The notes: a model not told the origin generated them from the letters alone. 64,000 nt of DNA from Nocardioides sp. SYSU D00038 (GCF_016924665.1 NZ_JAFFJT010000014.1:1-64000); one strand, 5' to 3'; counted from the stretch's first letter, positions 48,001 through 55,601 are shown. Translations and numbers: made by a program.

Positions 48001-49142
48001 CGGGCTACCAGTCGGGCGGCATCCTGTTCGACGGCGCCCGGGGACCGGACGGGCACACCGACAACACGGTGCGCACCGGCACCGAGCAGCACGGCTACGT
48101 CTCGGGCACCGTCGTCCGCGGCACGCCCAACGCGGTCCACCCGCAGACCGGCGTGCAGTACGCCAGCGGGGCGGACGGGTTCGTGCGGGGGAGCCGGATC
48201 GTCGGCAACTACTTCCGTCCCGACCCGGCCCGGTCCTACGGCCTGCTGCTGACCGACGCTCGCACCGAGGTGCCGGGCGCGCTGACCGGCACCGGCAACG
48301 TGATCACCGGCAACGGCTTCGCGGTCTACAACGCCAACGCCACCGGCACCGGCGTCCGGCAGGGTGGTGCCTTCGCCCTGCAGGCCAGCTTCGTCGGTCA
48401 GGGCAACCCGGTGCCGGGCGGTCCGGCCGACCCGAGCGCCGGGCTCGAGGCGATCTCCGGCCCCGACGGGGCCACGCCCACGGTGACCACCCCGGGCCGG
48501 CTCTCCGCCCCGCCCTCGAGCGTGCCGACGTCGTACGGCGCGACCGTCGACGCCGCCCCCTCGGCGGCGCTGGTCGACCCGCTCGACGGTGCCGAGGTGA
48601 AGGTGGGGGAGACGCTGTGGCCGCTGGTGCGCGGTCTCGACGACCACGCGCTCTCCGGGGTGACGCTGCTCGTCGACGGCGCTCCGGCGGGTGCCGACAC
48701 CTCGGCGCCGTACCAGTTCAGCTGGACGCCGACCGCGGCGCACGCGGGGCGGACCGTCACGCTGACCGCGGTGGTCACCGACTCCGCCGGCCAGCAGACG
48801 ACCGCGGAGGCGCTCAGCATCGAGGTGGTCGACGAGGAGGTGACCCCGACGCTGGCGCTCGGCAAGCCGGTCAAGAACCGCAAGGCCGGCACCGTCGCCC
48901 TCGCGGTGACCACCAACACCGGCGGCACGATCACGCTCACCGGCGCCAAGGTGGTCTCGGCCACCACCCGGCCCGGCGGCGCGACGACGACGAGGCTGGT
49001 GGTGCGGGCGACCAAGGCCCAGCGCAGGAAGCTGGCGCGGAAGGGTCGGCTCCAGGTGCGGGTCACGGTGCGGTTCACCGCCGCCACCGGAGGCACCGTG
49101 GTGAAGACCAGGACGGTCGTGCTGGTGAAGAAGAGGAAGTAG
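45084..49142 (+). CDS. Giant secreted protein: alpha/beta hydrolase plus beta-helix
   Basis: 1352 residues. A signal peptide (ALLPLLAALALPLATPSQAA) ends near residue 32. Residues 90-430 form an alpha/beta hydrolase: VIVLVHGNHGSCDAG holds the oxyanion region, Ser223 is in LMGHSRGGDAV, and LPWCDGDV and GAIHNWYN supply candidate Asp and His. Residues 450-740 hold a beta-rich domain that may bind carbohydrate. Residues 760-1110 show parallel beta-helix character (VQAAVDLASPWDTIVVCEGTY, NGLTITKPLKIKGAG, NVVTVSRQ). Residues 1170-1260 resemble a bacterial Ig-like domain. The tail is basic. It probably degrades or binds a polysaccharide or polyester outside the cell; its divergent neighbour is an exported sulfatase. 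Confidence 0.8.
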   Translation: MRVFTSTRARRWALLPLLAALALPLATPSQAAEPIPTAVDPTTLPDPLERGDYTPATIQETKLGLAALQEPSSSGAAPTAGTAQAAENIQIRGSLYYPVDRTEPSPVIVLVHGNHGSCDAGQNSATLSCTQFKRNEAGYAYLGENLATWGYTTFSLSQDQLMMRQDNPKGKGMHQRRLLIAAALDALTAANAEGGLPVDADTTIGTTLVGRLDLTRIGLMGHSRGGDAVTSFIDYNRQRTDGPRYPLRGVISLAPVDYERKAPYGTPYLSILPWCDGDVSNLQGARFFERSQYVNGDDPFPRIQMSQQGAIHNWYNTVWFADGQDGGNVNDAACGNSQPTDGGNVQPNNLRLSGAASYDPWSYVIDNSDTYNPLVNTKISGDPARMGDQEKIGLATMSAFFRRYVGGEGAFDPYLTGELSDTPSHRQIPDSACPTSVSGTRIGCDEYVSTSYFAPPAERVDVIRPEVTNPLSLNALGGSLSGSGFAYPYVDNGGVALPKKTPGGYDWCNPEPDDFAPSQLGKSTQPTGAKACPLPGKAELGGQNGIRENAPVNHSYGRQLALAWEPAQDARLTADIPAANGDVSGLKALAMGADVNFFDLRNPGADADRLDAEGDQLPVSYDPTATTQDFVIALTDTAGHEGTVHAADERWGNALHMSTGTVTARTHIVLDQIRVPLSEFAAQGVDLTSVDEVELRFGVPGTPQSGSIQLADVRFQEAVTDEPLVLSDGTDVDQGAGHGAPETGPDPAAFLAETDNTPGNLALTDQVDNPWANTTWVVDDDRAQCPDANVTSVQAAVDLASPWDTIVVCEGTYEESSTPVFGPGNPVATEARNGLTITKPLKIKGAGADKVTIKPDPAIDSLAGLVPYLRDGGGNVVTVSRQSLGSTDTNEMFVDISGVTVTSGDTWAEAGIAFFGAAGRVSDSVVGPLRRATDAEELAANPHGWGIVKTSLVLGAGPGTVENEVTVADSLVTGYQSGGILFDGARGPDGHTDNTVRTGTEQHGYVSGTVVRGTPNAVHPQTGVQYASGADGFVRGSRIVGNYFRPDPARSYGLLLTDARTEVPGALTGTGNVITGNGFAVYNANATGTGVRQGGAFALQASFVGQGNPVPGGPADPSAGLEAISGPDGATPTVTTPGRLSAPPSSVPTSYGATVDAAPSAALVDPLDGAEVKVGETLWPLVRGLDDHALSGVTLLVDGAPAGADTSAPYQFSWTPTAAHAGRTVTLTAVVTDSAGQQTTAEALSIEVVDEEVTPTLALGKPVKNRKAGTVALAVTTNTGGTITLTGAKVVSATTRPGGATTTRLVVRATKAQRRKLARKGRLQVRVTVRFTAATGGTVVKTRTVVLVKKRK

Positions 49143-49220
49143 CAGCACCCGGCAGCACCGGCAGGGGTCCCGCGCTCGCGGGGCCCCTGCCGGCCGTCGT
49201 ACGCCGGACTCGACCGCGAG

Positions 49221-49275
49221 GCTCGACGGGCTGGGCTCGACGGGCTGGGCTCGACGGGCTGGGCTCGACGGGCGG
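49221..49275 (+). repeat. 14-bp tandem repeat (GCTCGACGGGCTGG)
   Basis: Three perfect copies (49221-49262) and one degenerate copy (49263-49275) lie in the non-coding gap after the large secreted protein. Its sequence is unrelated to the def-linked 14-bp repeat, but the period is the same. Confidence 0.9.
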
Positions 49276-49302
49276 AATGGCGGGACGGGCTGGGAGATGC
49301 GT

Positions 49303-49330
49303 CAGGGCCACCTCCGCGGAGGTGGCCCTG
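49303..49330. terminator. Perfect 28-bp palindrome after tRNA-Leu
   Basis: CAGGGCCACCTCCGC is followed directly by its reverse complement, overlapping at the centre. It lies about 15 bases beyond the tRNA 3' end on the minus strand and is likely its terminator. Confidence 0.7.
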
Positions 49331-49344
49331 GGGTGCAGCCGATC

Positions 49345-49433
49345 TGGTGTCCGAGGGGGGACTTGAACCCCCACGCCCTAATACGGGCACTAGCACCTCA
49401 AGCTAGCGCGTCTGCCAATTCCGCCACCCGGAC
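49345..49433 (-). tRNA. tRNA-Leu (anticodon GAG)
   Basis: On the minus strand GTCCGGG at 49433 pairs with CTCGGAC, giving a 7-bp acceptor stem (one G-T pair). The anticodon stem CTAGC/GCTAG encloses TTGAGGT, so the anticodon is GAG. A long variable arm, typical of tRNA-Leu, precedes the T arm (GGGGGTTCAAGTCCCCC). Discriminator A and an encoded CCA end at 49345. It reads CUC and CUU codons. Confidence 0.95.
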
Positions 49434-49524
49434 GAGTGCGCGAGGAACTCTAGCAAAGGGATTCGGGATCACCCGCATCGGCATCGGCCCCGTCCGGGGA
49501 GGGGGCGGATGGCATGCTGAGGAC

Positions 49525-50865
49525 ATGTCCGACGCCCCCGCAGAACGTGCCTCCGGGACCCCTCCCGAGCCGGCGGGGGACCCCGCCGCGGAGGTCGTGG
49601 AGATCTGTCGCGACCTGCTGCGCATCGACACCAGCAACTACGGCGACGGCTCCGGCCCGGGCGAGCGCAAGGCCGCCGAGCACGTCGCCGCGCTGCTCGA
49701 CGAGGTGGGCCTCGAGCCCGAGGTGATCGAGACCGGGCCCGGTCGCGCGAACGTGCTCGCCCGCTGGGGCGGCACCGAGGGCGACGGCCTGCTGCTGCAC
49801 GGCCACCTCGACGTGGTGCCCGCCGCGGCGGAGGACTGGCGGGTCGACCCGTTCTCCGGCGAGCTGGTCGACGGCTACCTGTGGGGCCGCGGCGCGGTGG
49901 ACATGAAGGACTTCGACGCGATGCTGCTCTCGGTGGTCCGCGAGCGGCAGCGCACCGGCCGGGTGCCGACCCGGCCGATCGTGCTCTGCTTCACCGCCGA
50001 CGAGGAGGCCGGCGGCCACCACGGCGCGGAGGTGCTGGTGAACGAGCACCGCGACTGGTTCGACGGGGTCACCGACGCGGTCGGCGAGGTGGGCGGCTTC
50101 AGCGCCACCGTCCGCGGCCGCCGGGTCTACCTGATCGAGGCCGCCGAGAAGGGCATGGCCTGGATGAAGCTGACCGCCCGCGGCCGCGCCGGCCACGGTT
50201 CGATGGTCAACTCCGACAACGCCGTCACCCGGCTGACCGCCGCGGTGGCCCGGATCGGCGCCCACGAGTGGCCGGTCCGGCTGACCCCGGCCATGGAGGT
50301 GCTGCTCGCGACCGTCGCCGACCTCGCCGGCACCGAGGCGACGCCCGAGAACGCCCGCGACCTGGTGGAGGAGTTCGGCGGCGCGACCCGGATGATCGGC
50401 GCGGTCATCAGCAACACCACCAACCCGACGATGCTGGGCGCCGGCTACAAGGTGAACGTCATCCCCACCGAGGCCACCGCGCACGTCGACGGCCGGTTCC
50501 TGCCCGGCTACGAGGACGAGTTCTTCGCCACCCTGGCCGAGCTGTGCGGCGACGACGTCGAGATCGAGTACGTCAGCAACCAGCAGCCGTGGGAGACGCC
50601 GTACGAGGGGTCCCTGGTCGACGCGATGACCCGCAGCATCCTGGCCGAGGACCCCGAGGCCATCGTGGCGCCGTACCTGATGAGCGGCGGGACCGACGCC
50701 AAGCACTTCCGCAAGCTCGGCATGGGCTCGTTCGGCTTCGCCCCGCTCCGGCTGCCCGCCGACCTCGACTTCACCGCGCTCTTCCACGGCGTCGACGAGC
50801 GGGTGCCGGTGGACGCGCTGGAGTTCGGTGCCCGGGTGTTCGACCGGTTCCTCGACGGGGTCTGA
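49525..50865 (+). CDS. M20-family metallopeptidase (DapE/ArgE/carboxypeptidase-like)
   Basis: 446 residues of the M20 family. Zinc ligands and catalytic residues are visible: His and Asp in LLLHGHLDVVPA, the bridging Asp in WGRGAVDMKDFDA, Glu-Glu in CFTADEEAGGHHGAE, and the late His in TALFHGVDERVP. The dimerisation (lid) domain runs from about 205 to 330, with the GRAGHGSMVNSDNAV segment. Length and motifs fit a dipeptidase or N-acyl-amino-acid deacylase; I would not call it DapE without phylogeny. The ATG at 49525 follows CTGAGGAC. Two inverted-dimer repeats follow its stop. Confidence 0.88.
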   Translation: MSDAPAERASGTPPEPAGDPAAEVVEICRDLLRIDTSNYGDGSGPGERKAAEHVAALLDEVGLEPEVIETGPGRANVLARWGGTEGDGLLLHGHLDVVPAAAEDWRVDPFSGELVDGYLWGRGAVDMKDFDAMLLSVVRERQRTGRVPTRPIVLCFTADEEAGGHHGAEVLVNEHRDWFDGVTDAVGEVGGFSATVRGRRVYLIEAAEKGMAWMKLTARGRAGHGSMVNSDNAVTRLTAAVARIGAHEWPVRLTPAMEVLLATVADLAGTEATPENARDLVEEFGGATRMIGAVISNTTNPTMLGAGYKVNVIPTEATAHVDGRFLPGYEDEFFATLAELCGDDVEIEYVSNQQPWETPYEGSLVDAMTRSILAEDPEAIVAPYLMSGGTDAKHFRKLGMGSFGFAPLRLPADLDFTALFHGVDERVPVDALEFGARVFDRFLDGV

Positions 50866-50879
50866 GGGTCGTTGGGTGT

Positions 50880-50940
50880 GCGGTTTGGTCACCAACCGCA
50901 CTCCGCGGGCCGCTGGCGCTGCGGTTTGTGACCAAACCGC
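50880..50940. repeat. Palindromic inverted-dimer element, copy 3
   Basis: Units at 50880-50899 and 50921-50940 match copy 1 exactly. The 21-nt centre has a different sequence but the same length. Confidence 0.9.
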
Positions 50941-51008
50941 ACACCCGCGTGCGGGTCACGTCCGCGCCACCGTCTGACTCGCACCCGGGACACTCGGACC
51001 GGGGGGCC

Positions 51009-51069
51009 GCGGTCTGGTCACCAACCGCACTCCCGGGCAGCTCTGCGTCGCGGTTTGTGACCAAACCGC
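51009..51069. repeat. Palindromic inverted-dimer element, copy 4
   Basis: Left unit GCGGTCTGGTCACCAACCGC (51009-51028, one change) and a perfect right unit (51050-51069) around a different 21-nt centre. Confidence 0.9.
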
Positions 51070-51085
51070 ATCCCACCGAGGCCCT

Positions 51086-51316
51086 TCAGGCGGTGCGGAC
51101 CGCCCGGATGATCTTGCGCCGCAGGATCACCCGACGGGTGCCGTCGGGGCCGATCCGCACCCGGTCGAGCTCCCAGCCGCCGTGCTCGGCGCGCTCGACG
51201 AGCAGCTTGGTGACGACGTTGCGGGGGAACTCCCGGGAGAACGTCACCTTGTCGAACTCCCACTCCACCCCACGACCGAGTGGACGGACCACGGCGCGCG
51301 AGGGCACCCGCGACAT
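51086..51316 (-). CDS. DUF5703-like small basic protein
   Basis: 76 residues: MSRVPSRAVVRPLGRGVEWEFD and HGGWELDRVRIGPDGTRRVILRRKIIRAVRTA-like C-terminus (the WEL-x-R-x-R-I-x-PDG pattern followed by an Arg-rich helix) resemble the DUF5703 family of actinobacteria. The ATG at 51316 shares one base with the aldo/keto reductase stop (TGATG), so the two are cotranslated. It is strongly basic and could bind nucleic acid or membrane, but no function is known. Confidence 0.75.
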   Translation of the reverse strand: MSRVPSRAVVRPLGRGVEWEFDKVTFSREFPRNVVTKLLVERAEHGGWELDRVRIGPDGTRRVILRRKIIRAVRTA

Positions 51317-52263
51317 CAACCCACCTCCGACACGTCGTCAAGGGCCGCGCGGATCTCCGCGGGCAGCTCGAGCTTCTCCGTGGCCAGCGCCGCGGTCAGC
51401 TGCGCGGTGGTGCGGGCGCCGACGATCGGGGCGGTGACGCCCGGCCGGTCGCGCACCCAGGTGAGCGCCACCTGCAGCGGCGTCCAGCCGAGGCCGTCGG
51501 CGGCCCGGACGACCGCCTCGACCACGGCGGCCGACCGGTCGTCGAGGTACTGCTCCACCATCGCCGACGTCTCGGAGGCGCCGCGGGAGTCCGACGGGGT
51601 GCCGGTGCGGTACTTGCCGGTGAGCACGCCCCGCGCCAGCGGCGAGTACGGCAGCACGCCGAGGCCCAGGGCCCGGGCCGCGGGCAGCACCTCAGCCTCG
51701 AGGTCGCGGTTGAGCAGGGAGTACTCCATCTGGGTCGAGGCCAGCGGCGTGCGGCCGGCGCCGGCCCGCTGCCAGGTCGCCGCCTGCGCGGTCTGCCAGC
51801 CGACGTAGTTGGAGATGCCGACGTAGCGCACCCGGCCGGAGGACACCGCGACGTCGAACGCCGACAGCGTCTCCTCCAGCGGCGTCCGGTCGTCCCACAC
51901 GTGCTGCTGCCACAGGTCGACGTGGTCGACCCCGAGCCGCTTCAGCGACTGGTCGAGGCTGGCCAGCAGGTAGCCGCGCGAGCCGTCGTAGACCCGCTGC
52001 CCCCGGCGTACGCCGAACCCGGCCTTGGTCGCCACCACGACGTCGTCACGCGACACCACGTGGCCGAGGAACGAGCCGAGCATCGTCTCCGAGGCGCCGC
52101 CGCCGTAGACGTGGGCGGTGTCGAGCAGGCTCCCGCCGGCGTCGACGAACGCGCGCAGCTGGTCGCGTGCCTCGTGCTCGTCGGTGGCAGTGCCCCAGCC
52201 CATCAGCCCGAGCGCCAGGCGCGAGACCTGGAGCCCGGTGCGACCCAGGGAGCGGTGCTGCAT
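51316..52263 (-). CDS. Aldo/keto reductase
   Basis: 315 residues of the AKR TIM-barrel family. It has LGRTGLQVSRLALGLMGWG at the start, the catalytic Asp and Tyr in GGSLLDTAHVYGGG, the Lys in VVVATKAGFG, the His in WQQHVWD, and a late cofactor segment PIVGARTTAQL that usually binds the adenine part of NADPH. It belongs to the AKR11/12-like general reductases; the substrate is unknown. TACGGT lies 6 nt before the ATG at 52263. Confidence 0.9.
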   Translation of the reverse strand: MQHRSLGRTGLQVSRLALGLMGWGTATDEHEARDQLRAFVDAGGSLLDTAHVYGGGASETMLGSFLGHVVSRDDVVVATKAGFGVRRGQRVYDGSRGYLLASLDQSLKRLGVDHVDLWQQHVWDDRTPLEETLSAFDVAVSSGRVRYVGISNYVGWQTAQAATWQRAGAGRTPLASTQMEYSLLNRDLEAEVLPAARALGLGVLPYSPLARGVLTGKYRTGTPSDSRGASETSAMVEQYLDDRSAAVVEAVVRAADGLGWTPLQVALTWVRDRPGVTAPIVGARTTAQLTAALATEKLELPAEIRAALDDVSEVG

Positions 52264-52269
52264 GGCGAA

Positions 52270-52275
52270 ACCGTA
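52270..52275 (-). promoter_or_regulatory. Leaderless-type -10 box (TACGGT)
   Basis: TACGGT on the minus strand is 6 nt before the aldo/keto reductase ATG at 52263. Confidence 0.45.
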
Positions 52276-52319
52276 GCCGCCGCGCCGCGACCCCTCCCGG
52301 GCGGCTCGCCGGACGTTCG

Positions 52320-52325
52320 TAGACT
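52320..52325 (+). promoter_or_regulatory. Leaderless-type -10 box (TAGACT)
   Basis: TAGACT is 8 nt before the uppP GTG at 52334. Confidence 0.45.
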
Positions 52326-52333
52326 GCGACCCC

Positions 52334-53158
52334 GTGTGGGACCTCCTCCAGGCCGTCGTGCTCGGCACGATCCAGGGACTGACCGAGTTCCTCCCGATCT
52401 CCAGCAGCGCCCACCTGCGGATCTTCCCCGAGCTGTTCGGGTGGGGGGACCCCGGCGCGGCGTTCACCGCGGTGATCCAGATCGGGACCGAGCTGGCCGT
52501 CCTCATCTACTTCCGCCACGACATCTGGCGGATCGCGTCGACCTGGCTGCGCTCGCTGGTGCGCCCGGAGTACCGCGGCCACCTGGACGCCCGGATGGGC
52601 TGGTTCATCATCATCGGCTCGCTGCCCATCGTGGTCCTGGGCATCCTGCTCAAGGACGTCATCGAGGACGACTTCCGCAGCCTGTGGATCATCGGCACCA
52701 CGCTGATCGTGCTCGGCCTGGTGCTCGGCCTCGCCGACCGCGTCGGCGGCACCTCCAAGACCCTCAAGCACCTCTCGGTGCGCGACGCGGTGCTGATGGG
52801 CCTGGCCCAGGCGTGCGCGATCGTGCCCGGCGTCTCGCGCAGCGGGGCGACGCTGTCGATGGGCCGGTTCCTCGGCTACGAGCGCGAGACGGCGACCCGC
52901 TACGCCTTCCTCCTGGCGATCCCCGCCGTGGTCGGCGCCGGGCTCTTCGAGCTCAAGGAGATCCCGCACGGCGACAACACCTACGGCTGGGGTCCGACGA
53001 TCGTGGCGACCGTCGTGTCGTTCGTGGTCGGGTACGCCGCGATCGCCTGGCTGCTCCGCTACGTCACCACGCGCTCGTACGCGCCGTTCGTCGTCTACCG
53101 GGTGCTGCTCGGCGCGGCGGTGCTGGTGCTGGTCGGCACGGGGGTGCTCGCGGCCTGA
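52334..53158 (+). CDS. uppP: Undecaprenyl-diphosphatase UppP (BacA)
   Basis: UppP recycles the lipid carrier of cell-wall synthesis by dephosphorylating undecaprenyl diphosphate on the outer face of the membrane. The 274-residue protein has about eight helices and both catalytic motifs: LTEFLPISSSAHL at residues 16-28 (conserved Glu and Ser/His) and VPGVSRSGATLS (catalytic Arg). GTG at 52334 puts the first helix (LLQAVVLGTIQGL) at the N-terminus as usual. Loss of other copies would make this essential; none other is in the window. It converges on corA across one inverted-dimer repeat. Confidence 0.95.
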   Translation: MWDLLQAVVLGTIQGLTEFLPISSSAHLRIFPELFGWGDPGAAFTAVIQIGTELAVLIYFRHDIWRIASTWLRSLVRPEYRGHLDARMGWFIIIGSLPIVVLGILLKDVIEDDFRSLWIIGTTLIVLGLVLGLADRVGGTSKTLKHLSVRDAVLMGLAQACAIVPGVSRSGATLSMGRFLGYERETATRYAFLLAIPAVVGAGLFELKEIPHGDNTYGWGPTIVATVVSFVVGYAAIAWLLRYVTTRSYAPFVVYRVLLGAAVLVLVGTGVLAA

Positions 53159-53163
53159 GGGGT

Positions 53164-53224
53164 GCGGTTTGGTCACCAACCGCACGCCTCGGGTCGCGCG
53201 GGATGCGGTTTGTGACCAAACCGC
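53164..53224. repeat. Palindromic inverted-dimer element, copy 5
   Basis: Units at 53164-53183 and 53205-53224 match copy 1 exactly, with another distinct 21-nt centre. It starts 6 bases after the uppP stop. Confidence 0.9.
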
Positions 53225-53239
53225 ACACCCCGGAGCCGC

Positions 53240-54220
53240 TCAGAGCCACCCGGAGCGCTTGAACCACACCAGCAGCCCGGCCGACGTGGCGACCATCAGC
53301 ACCAAGGCCATCGGGTAGCCGAACACCCAGTGCAGCTCGGGCATGTGGGTGAAGTTCATGCCGTAGACGCCGGCGATCAGGGTGGGCGCGGCGACCAGGC
53401 CGACGCCGGCTGAGATCTTGCGCATGTCGTCGTTCTGCTGCACCGAGATCCGCGCGACGTGCGCCTCGAACGCCGAGGAGAGCAGGGCGTCGAGGGTCTC
53501 CACCGCCTCGGCCACCCGGGTGACGTGGTCGAGCACGTCGCGGAAGAACGGCGCCGCGTCGGGTGGGACGTGCTGGGCGCCGCCGGAGGCGAAGCGCCGC
53601 ATCGGCTCGCGCAGCGGCATCACCGCGCGGCGCACCTCGGCGATCTCGCGCTTGAGGGTGTAGATCCGGACGGCGTCGTCGGTGCGGGCGGGGGAGAACA
53701 CCGAGGCCTCGACCTCGTCGACGTCGACCTGGAGGTCCTCCATCACCTCGCCGTAGCCGTCGACGACGGTGTCGCAGACCGCGTAGACCACCGCGGCGGG
53801 GCCGTGGCCGAGGAGCGCGTGCTCGGACTCGAGGCGGCTGCGCGCGGACTGCAGCTGCGACCCCTCGCCGTGGCGCACCGTGATGACGAAGTCCGCACCG
53901 GCGAACAGGTTGATCTCGCCGGTCTCGACCGCGTCCTCGGCGTCGACGTACCAGAGCGTCTTGAGCACCAGGAAGATGCTGTCGCCGTAGCGCTCCAGCT
54001 TGGGTCGCTGGTGCGCCTTGACCGCGTCCTCGACCGCCAGCGGGTGGAGGCCGAACGCGGCGGCGACCTCGTCGAGCTCGACCCGGGTCGGCCGGTGCAG
54101 CCCCACCCAGACGAAGTCGCCGTCCTCGGTCGCGGCCGCGCGGAGCCGGGCGTAGTCGTCGGGCTGGCAGGCGACCTCGACCCGGTCCCCGTGGCGGTAC
54201 ACGGCGCTGTCGACGATCAC
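53240..54220 (-). CDS. corA: CorA-family magnesium/cobalt transporter
   Basis: 326 residues. A large acidic and helical cytoplasmic domain (1-260) is followed by two C-terminal membrane helices. The selectivity motif YGMN (residues 286-289, in AGVYGMNFTHMPE) ends the first helix, and the second is YPMALVLMVATSAGLLVWF. Members are pentameric channels for Mg2+, Co2+ or Ni2+. GTG at 54220 is 6 nt after TAGCCT. It is divergent from the histidine phosphatase at 54269. Confidence 0.93.
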   Translation of the reverse strand: MIVDSAVYRHGDRVEVACQPDDYARLRAAATEDGDFVWVGLHRPTRVELDEVAAAFGLHPLAVEDAVKAHQRPKLERYGDSIFLVLKTLWYVDAEDAVETGEINLFAGADFVITVRHGEGSQLQSARSRLESEHALLGHGPAAVVYAVCDTVVDGYGEVMEDLQVDVDEVEASVFSPARTDDAVRIYTLKREIAEVRRAVMPLREPMRRFASGGAQHVPPDAAPFFRDVLDHVTRVAEAVETLDALLSSAFEAHVARISVQQNDDMRKISAGVGLVAAPTLIAGVYGMNFTHMPELHWVFGYPMALVLMVATSAGLLVWFKRSGWL

Positions 54221-54226
54221 GCACCG

Positions 54227-54232
54227 AGGCTA
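54227..54232 (-). promoter_or_regulatory. Leaderless-type -10 box (TAGCCT)
   Basis: TAGCCT on the minus strand is 6 nt before the corA GTG at 54220. Confidence 0.45.
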
Positions 54233-54256
54233 GCCCCGGCGGTTTCCGGCGGGCCC

Positions 54257-54262
54257 TAGGCT
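54257..54262 (+). promoter_or_regulatory. Leaderless-type -10 box (TAGGCT)
   Basis: TAGGCT is 6 nt before the ATG at 54269. It is 24 bases from the divergent corA box. Confidence 0.5.
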
Positions 54263-54268
54263 CGCGGC

Positions 54269-54997
54269 ATGGCAACGGTGATCCTCGTGCGTCACGGACG
54301 CACGACCGCCAACGCGTCCGGCACCCTGGCCGGTCGGCTCCCCGGTGTCCGGCTCGACGAGGTCGGGGCGGGGCAGGCGGCCCGCACGGGCGAGCGGCTC
54401 GCGGTCGTGCCGCTGGTGCGGGTGGTGACCAGCCCGCTGGAGCGCTGCAAGCAGACCGCCAAGGCGCTGCTCGCCGCCCAGCCCGGCGACCCGGCGACCG
54501 CCACGGAGCGCGCGATCACCGAGTGCGACTACGGCGAGTGGCAGGGCCGCTCGCTGCGCGAGCTCGCCAAGGAGAAGCTCTGGCGCACCGTGCAGGCCCA
54601 GCCCTCGGCGGTGACCTTCCCGGGCGGTGAGTCGATGGGGCAGATGCAGCACCGCGCGGTCTCCGCCGTACGCCGCATCGACGCCGAGGTCGAGGACGAG
54701 CACGGCCCCGGCGCGGTCTGGGCGGCGGTGAGCCACGGCGACGTCATCAAGTCGGTGCTGGCCGACGCCCTGGGCATGCACCTCGACGCGTTCCAGCGGA
54801 TCCAGGTCGACCCCGCGTCGGTCTCGATCATCCGCTACACCGAGGCCCGGCCCTACGTGCTGGCCAGCAACACCTCGGCCGGCGACCTGTCCTGGCTGGC
54901 GGCCAAGCCCACCGCCCGTCGGGGACGACGCGCCGCAGGCACGAGCCGGGCCGCGGACGCAGCGGTAGGCGGCGGCGCCGGGCCGGGTACGCCGTGA
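54269..54997 (+). CDS. Histidine phosphatase (MSMEG_4193-type phosphomutase-like)
   Basis: 242 residues. The catalytic motif LVRHGRTTANASGTLAGR opens the protein; ITECDYGEWQGR holds a catalytic Glu; and AVSHGDVIKSVLADALG carries the second catalytic His. The pattern and the genes after it (DUF3090, SCO1664-type, mshC) match the conserved actinobacterial block in which this protein is called MSMEG_4193 family. The C-terminal 40 residues are basic and disordered. Substrate unknown; the gene order suggests a link to mycothiol or a shared process. Confidence 0.88.
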   Translation: MATVILVRHGRTTANASGTLAGRLPGVRLDEVGAGQAARTGERLAVVPLVRVVTSPLERCKQTAKALLAAQPGDPATATERAITECDYGEWQGRSLRELAKEKLWRTVQAQPSAVTFPGGESMGQMQHRAVSAVRRIDAEVEDEHGPGAVWAAVSHGDVIKSVLADALGMHLDAFQRIQVDPASVSIIRYTEARPYVLASNTSAGDLSWLAAKPTARRGRRAAGTSRAADAAVGGGAGPGTP

Positions 54998-55010
54998 CCA
55001 CCCCGTCTCC

Positions 55011-55016
55011 TAGGCT
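55011..55016 (+). promoter_or_regulatory. Leaderless-type -10 box (TAGGCT)
   Basis: TAGGCT is 6 nt before the DUF3090 ATG at 55023. Confidence 0.5.
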
Positions 55017-55022
55017 GGCGAC

Positions 55023-55601
55023 ATGCCCCCGCTGATCCACCGGTTCGACCCCCCGGAGCGCTTCGTCACCGGCACGGTCGGCCCTCCCGGTGGACGCACG
55101 TTCTTCCTCCAGGCGCGCACCGGCACCCGGCTCGTCAGCGTCTCGCTGGAGAAGCAGCAGGTCGCCGCGCTGGCGGAGCGGATCGACCAGCTGCTCGACG
55201 AGGTGATGGCCGGCGGCGCGACCGAGGGCGTGGTGCCGGCGGTGGCCCCGCTCGCGCTCGAGGACTCCGCGCCGCTGGACCAGCCGATCGAGGAGGAGTT
55301 CCGCGCGGGCACGATGACGCTGTCGTGGGACCCCGACGACGATCGGGTGGTGATCGAGGTCTTCCCGTTCACCGAGGCGGCCGTCGTCTCACCGGACCAG
55401 CTCGACGAGGACCTCGAGGAGCCCGAGCCCGACGAGGTGTTCCTGGTACGGCTGCCCGCCGGCACGGCGCGGGCGTTCGTCAAGCGCGCCGAGCGGGTGC
55501 TCGAGGCCGGCCGGCCCAGCTGCCCCTTCTGCGGCAACCCCATCGATCCCGACGGTCACCTGTGCGTGCGGGCCAACGGCTTCCGGCGTCGAGACCCCTG
55601 A
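55023..55601 (+). CDS. DUF3090 family protein
   Basis: 192 residues: MPPLIHRFDPPERFVTGTV opens a conserved beta-rich domain (FFLQARTGTRLVSVSLEKQQV, in two strands) with an acidic middle. The C-terminus is RPSCPFCGNPIDPDGHLCVR, in which three Cys and one His may bind zinc. It stands between the histidine phosphatase and the SCO1664-type gene, an order conserved across actinobacteria. The stop at 55601 is one base from the next ATG, so the pair is likely coupled. Function unknown. Confidence 0.9.
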   Translation: MPPLIHRFDPPERFVTGTVGPPGGRTFFLQARTGTRLVSVSLEKQQVAALAERIDQLLDEVMAGGATEGVVPAVAPLALEDSAPLDQPIEEEFRAGTMTLSWDPDDDRVVIEVFPFTEAAVVSPDQLDEDLEEPEPDEVFLVRLPAGTARAFVKRAERVLEAGRPSCPFCGNPIDPDGHLCVRANGFRRRDP

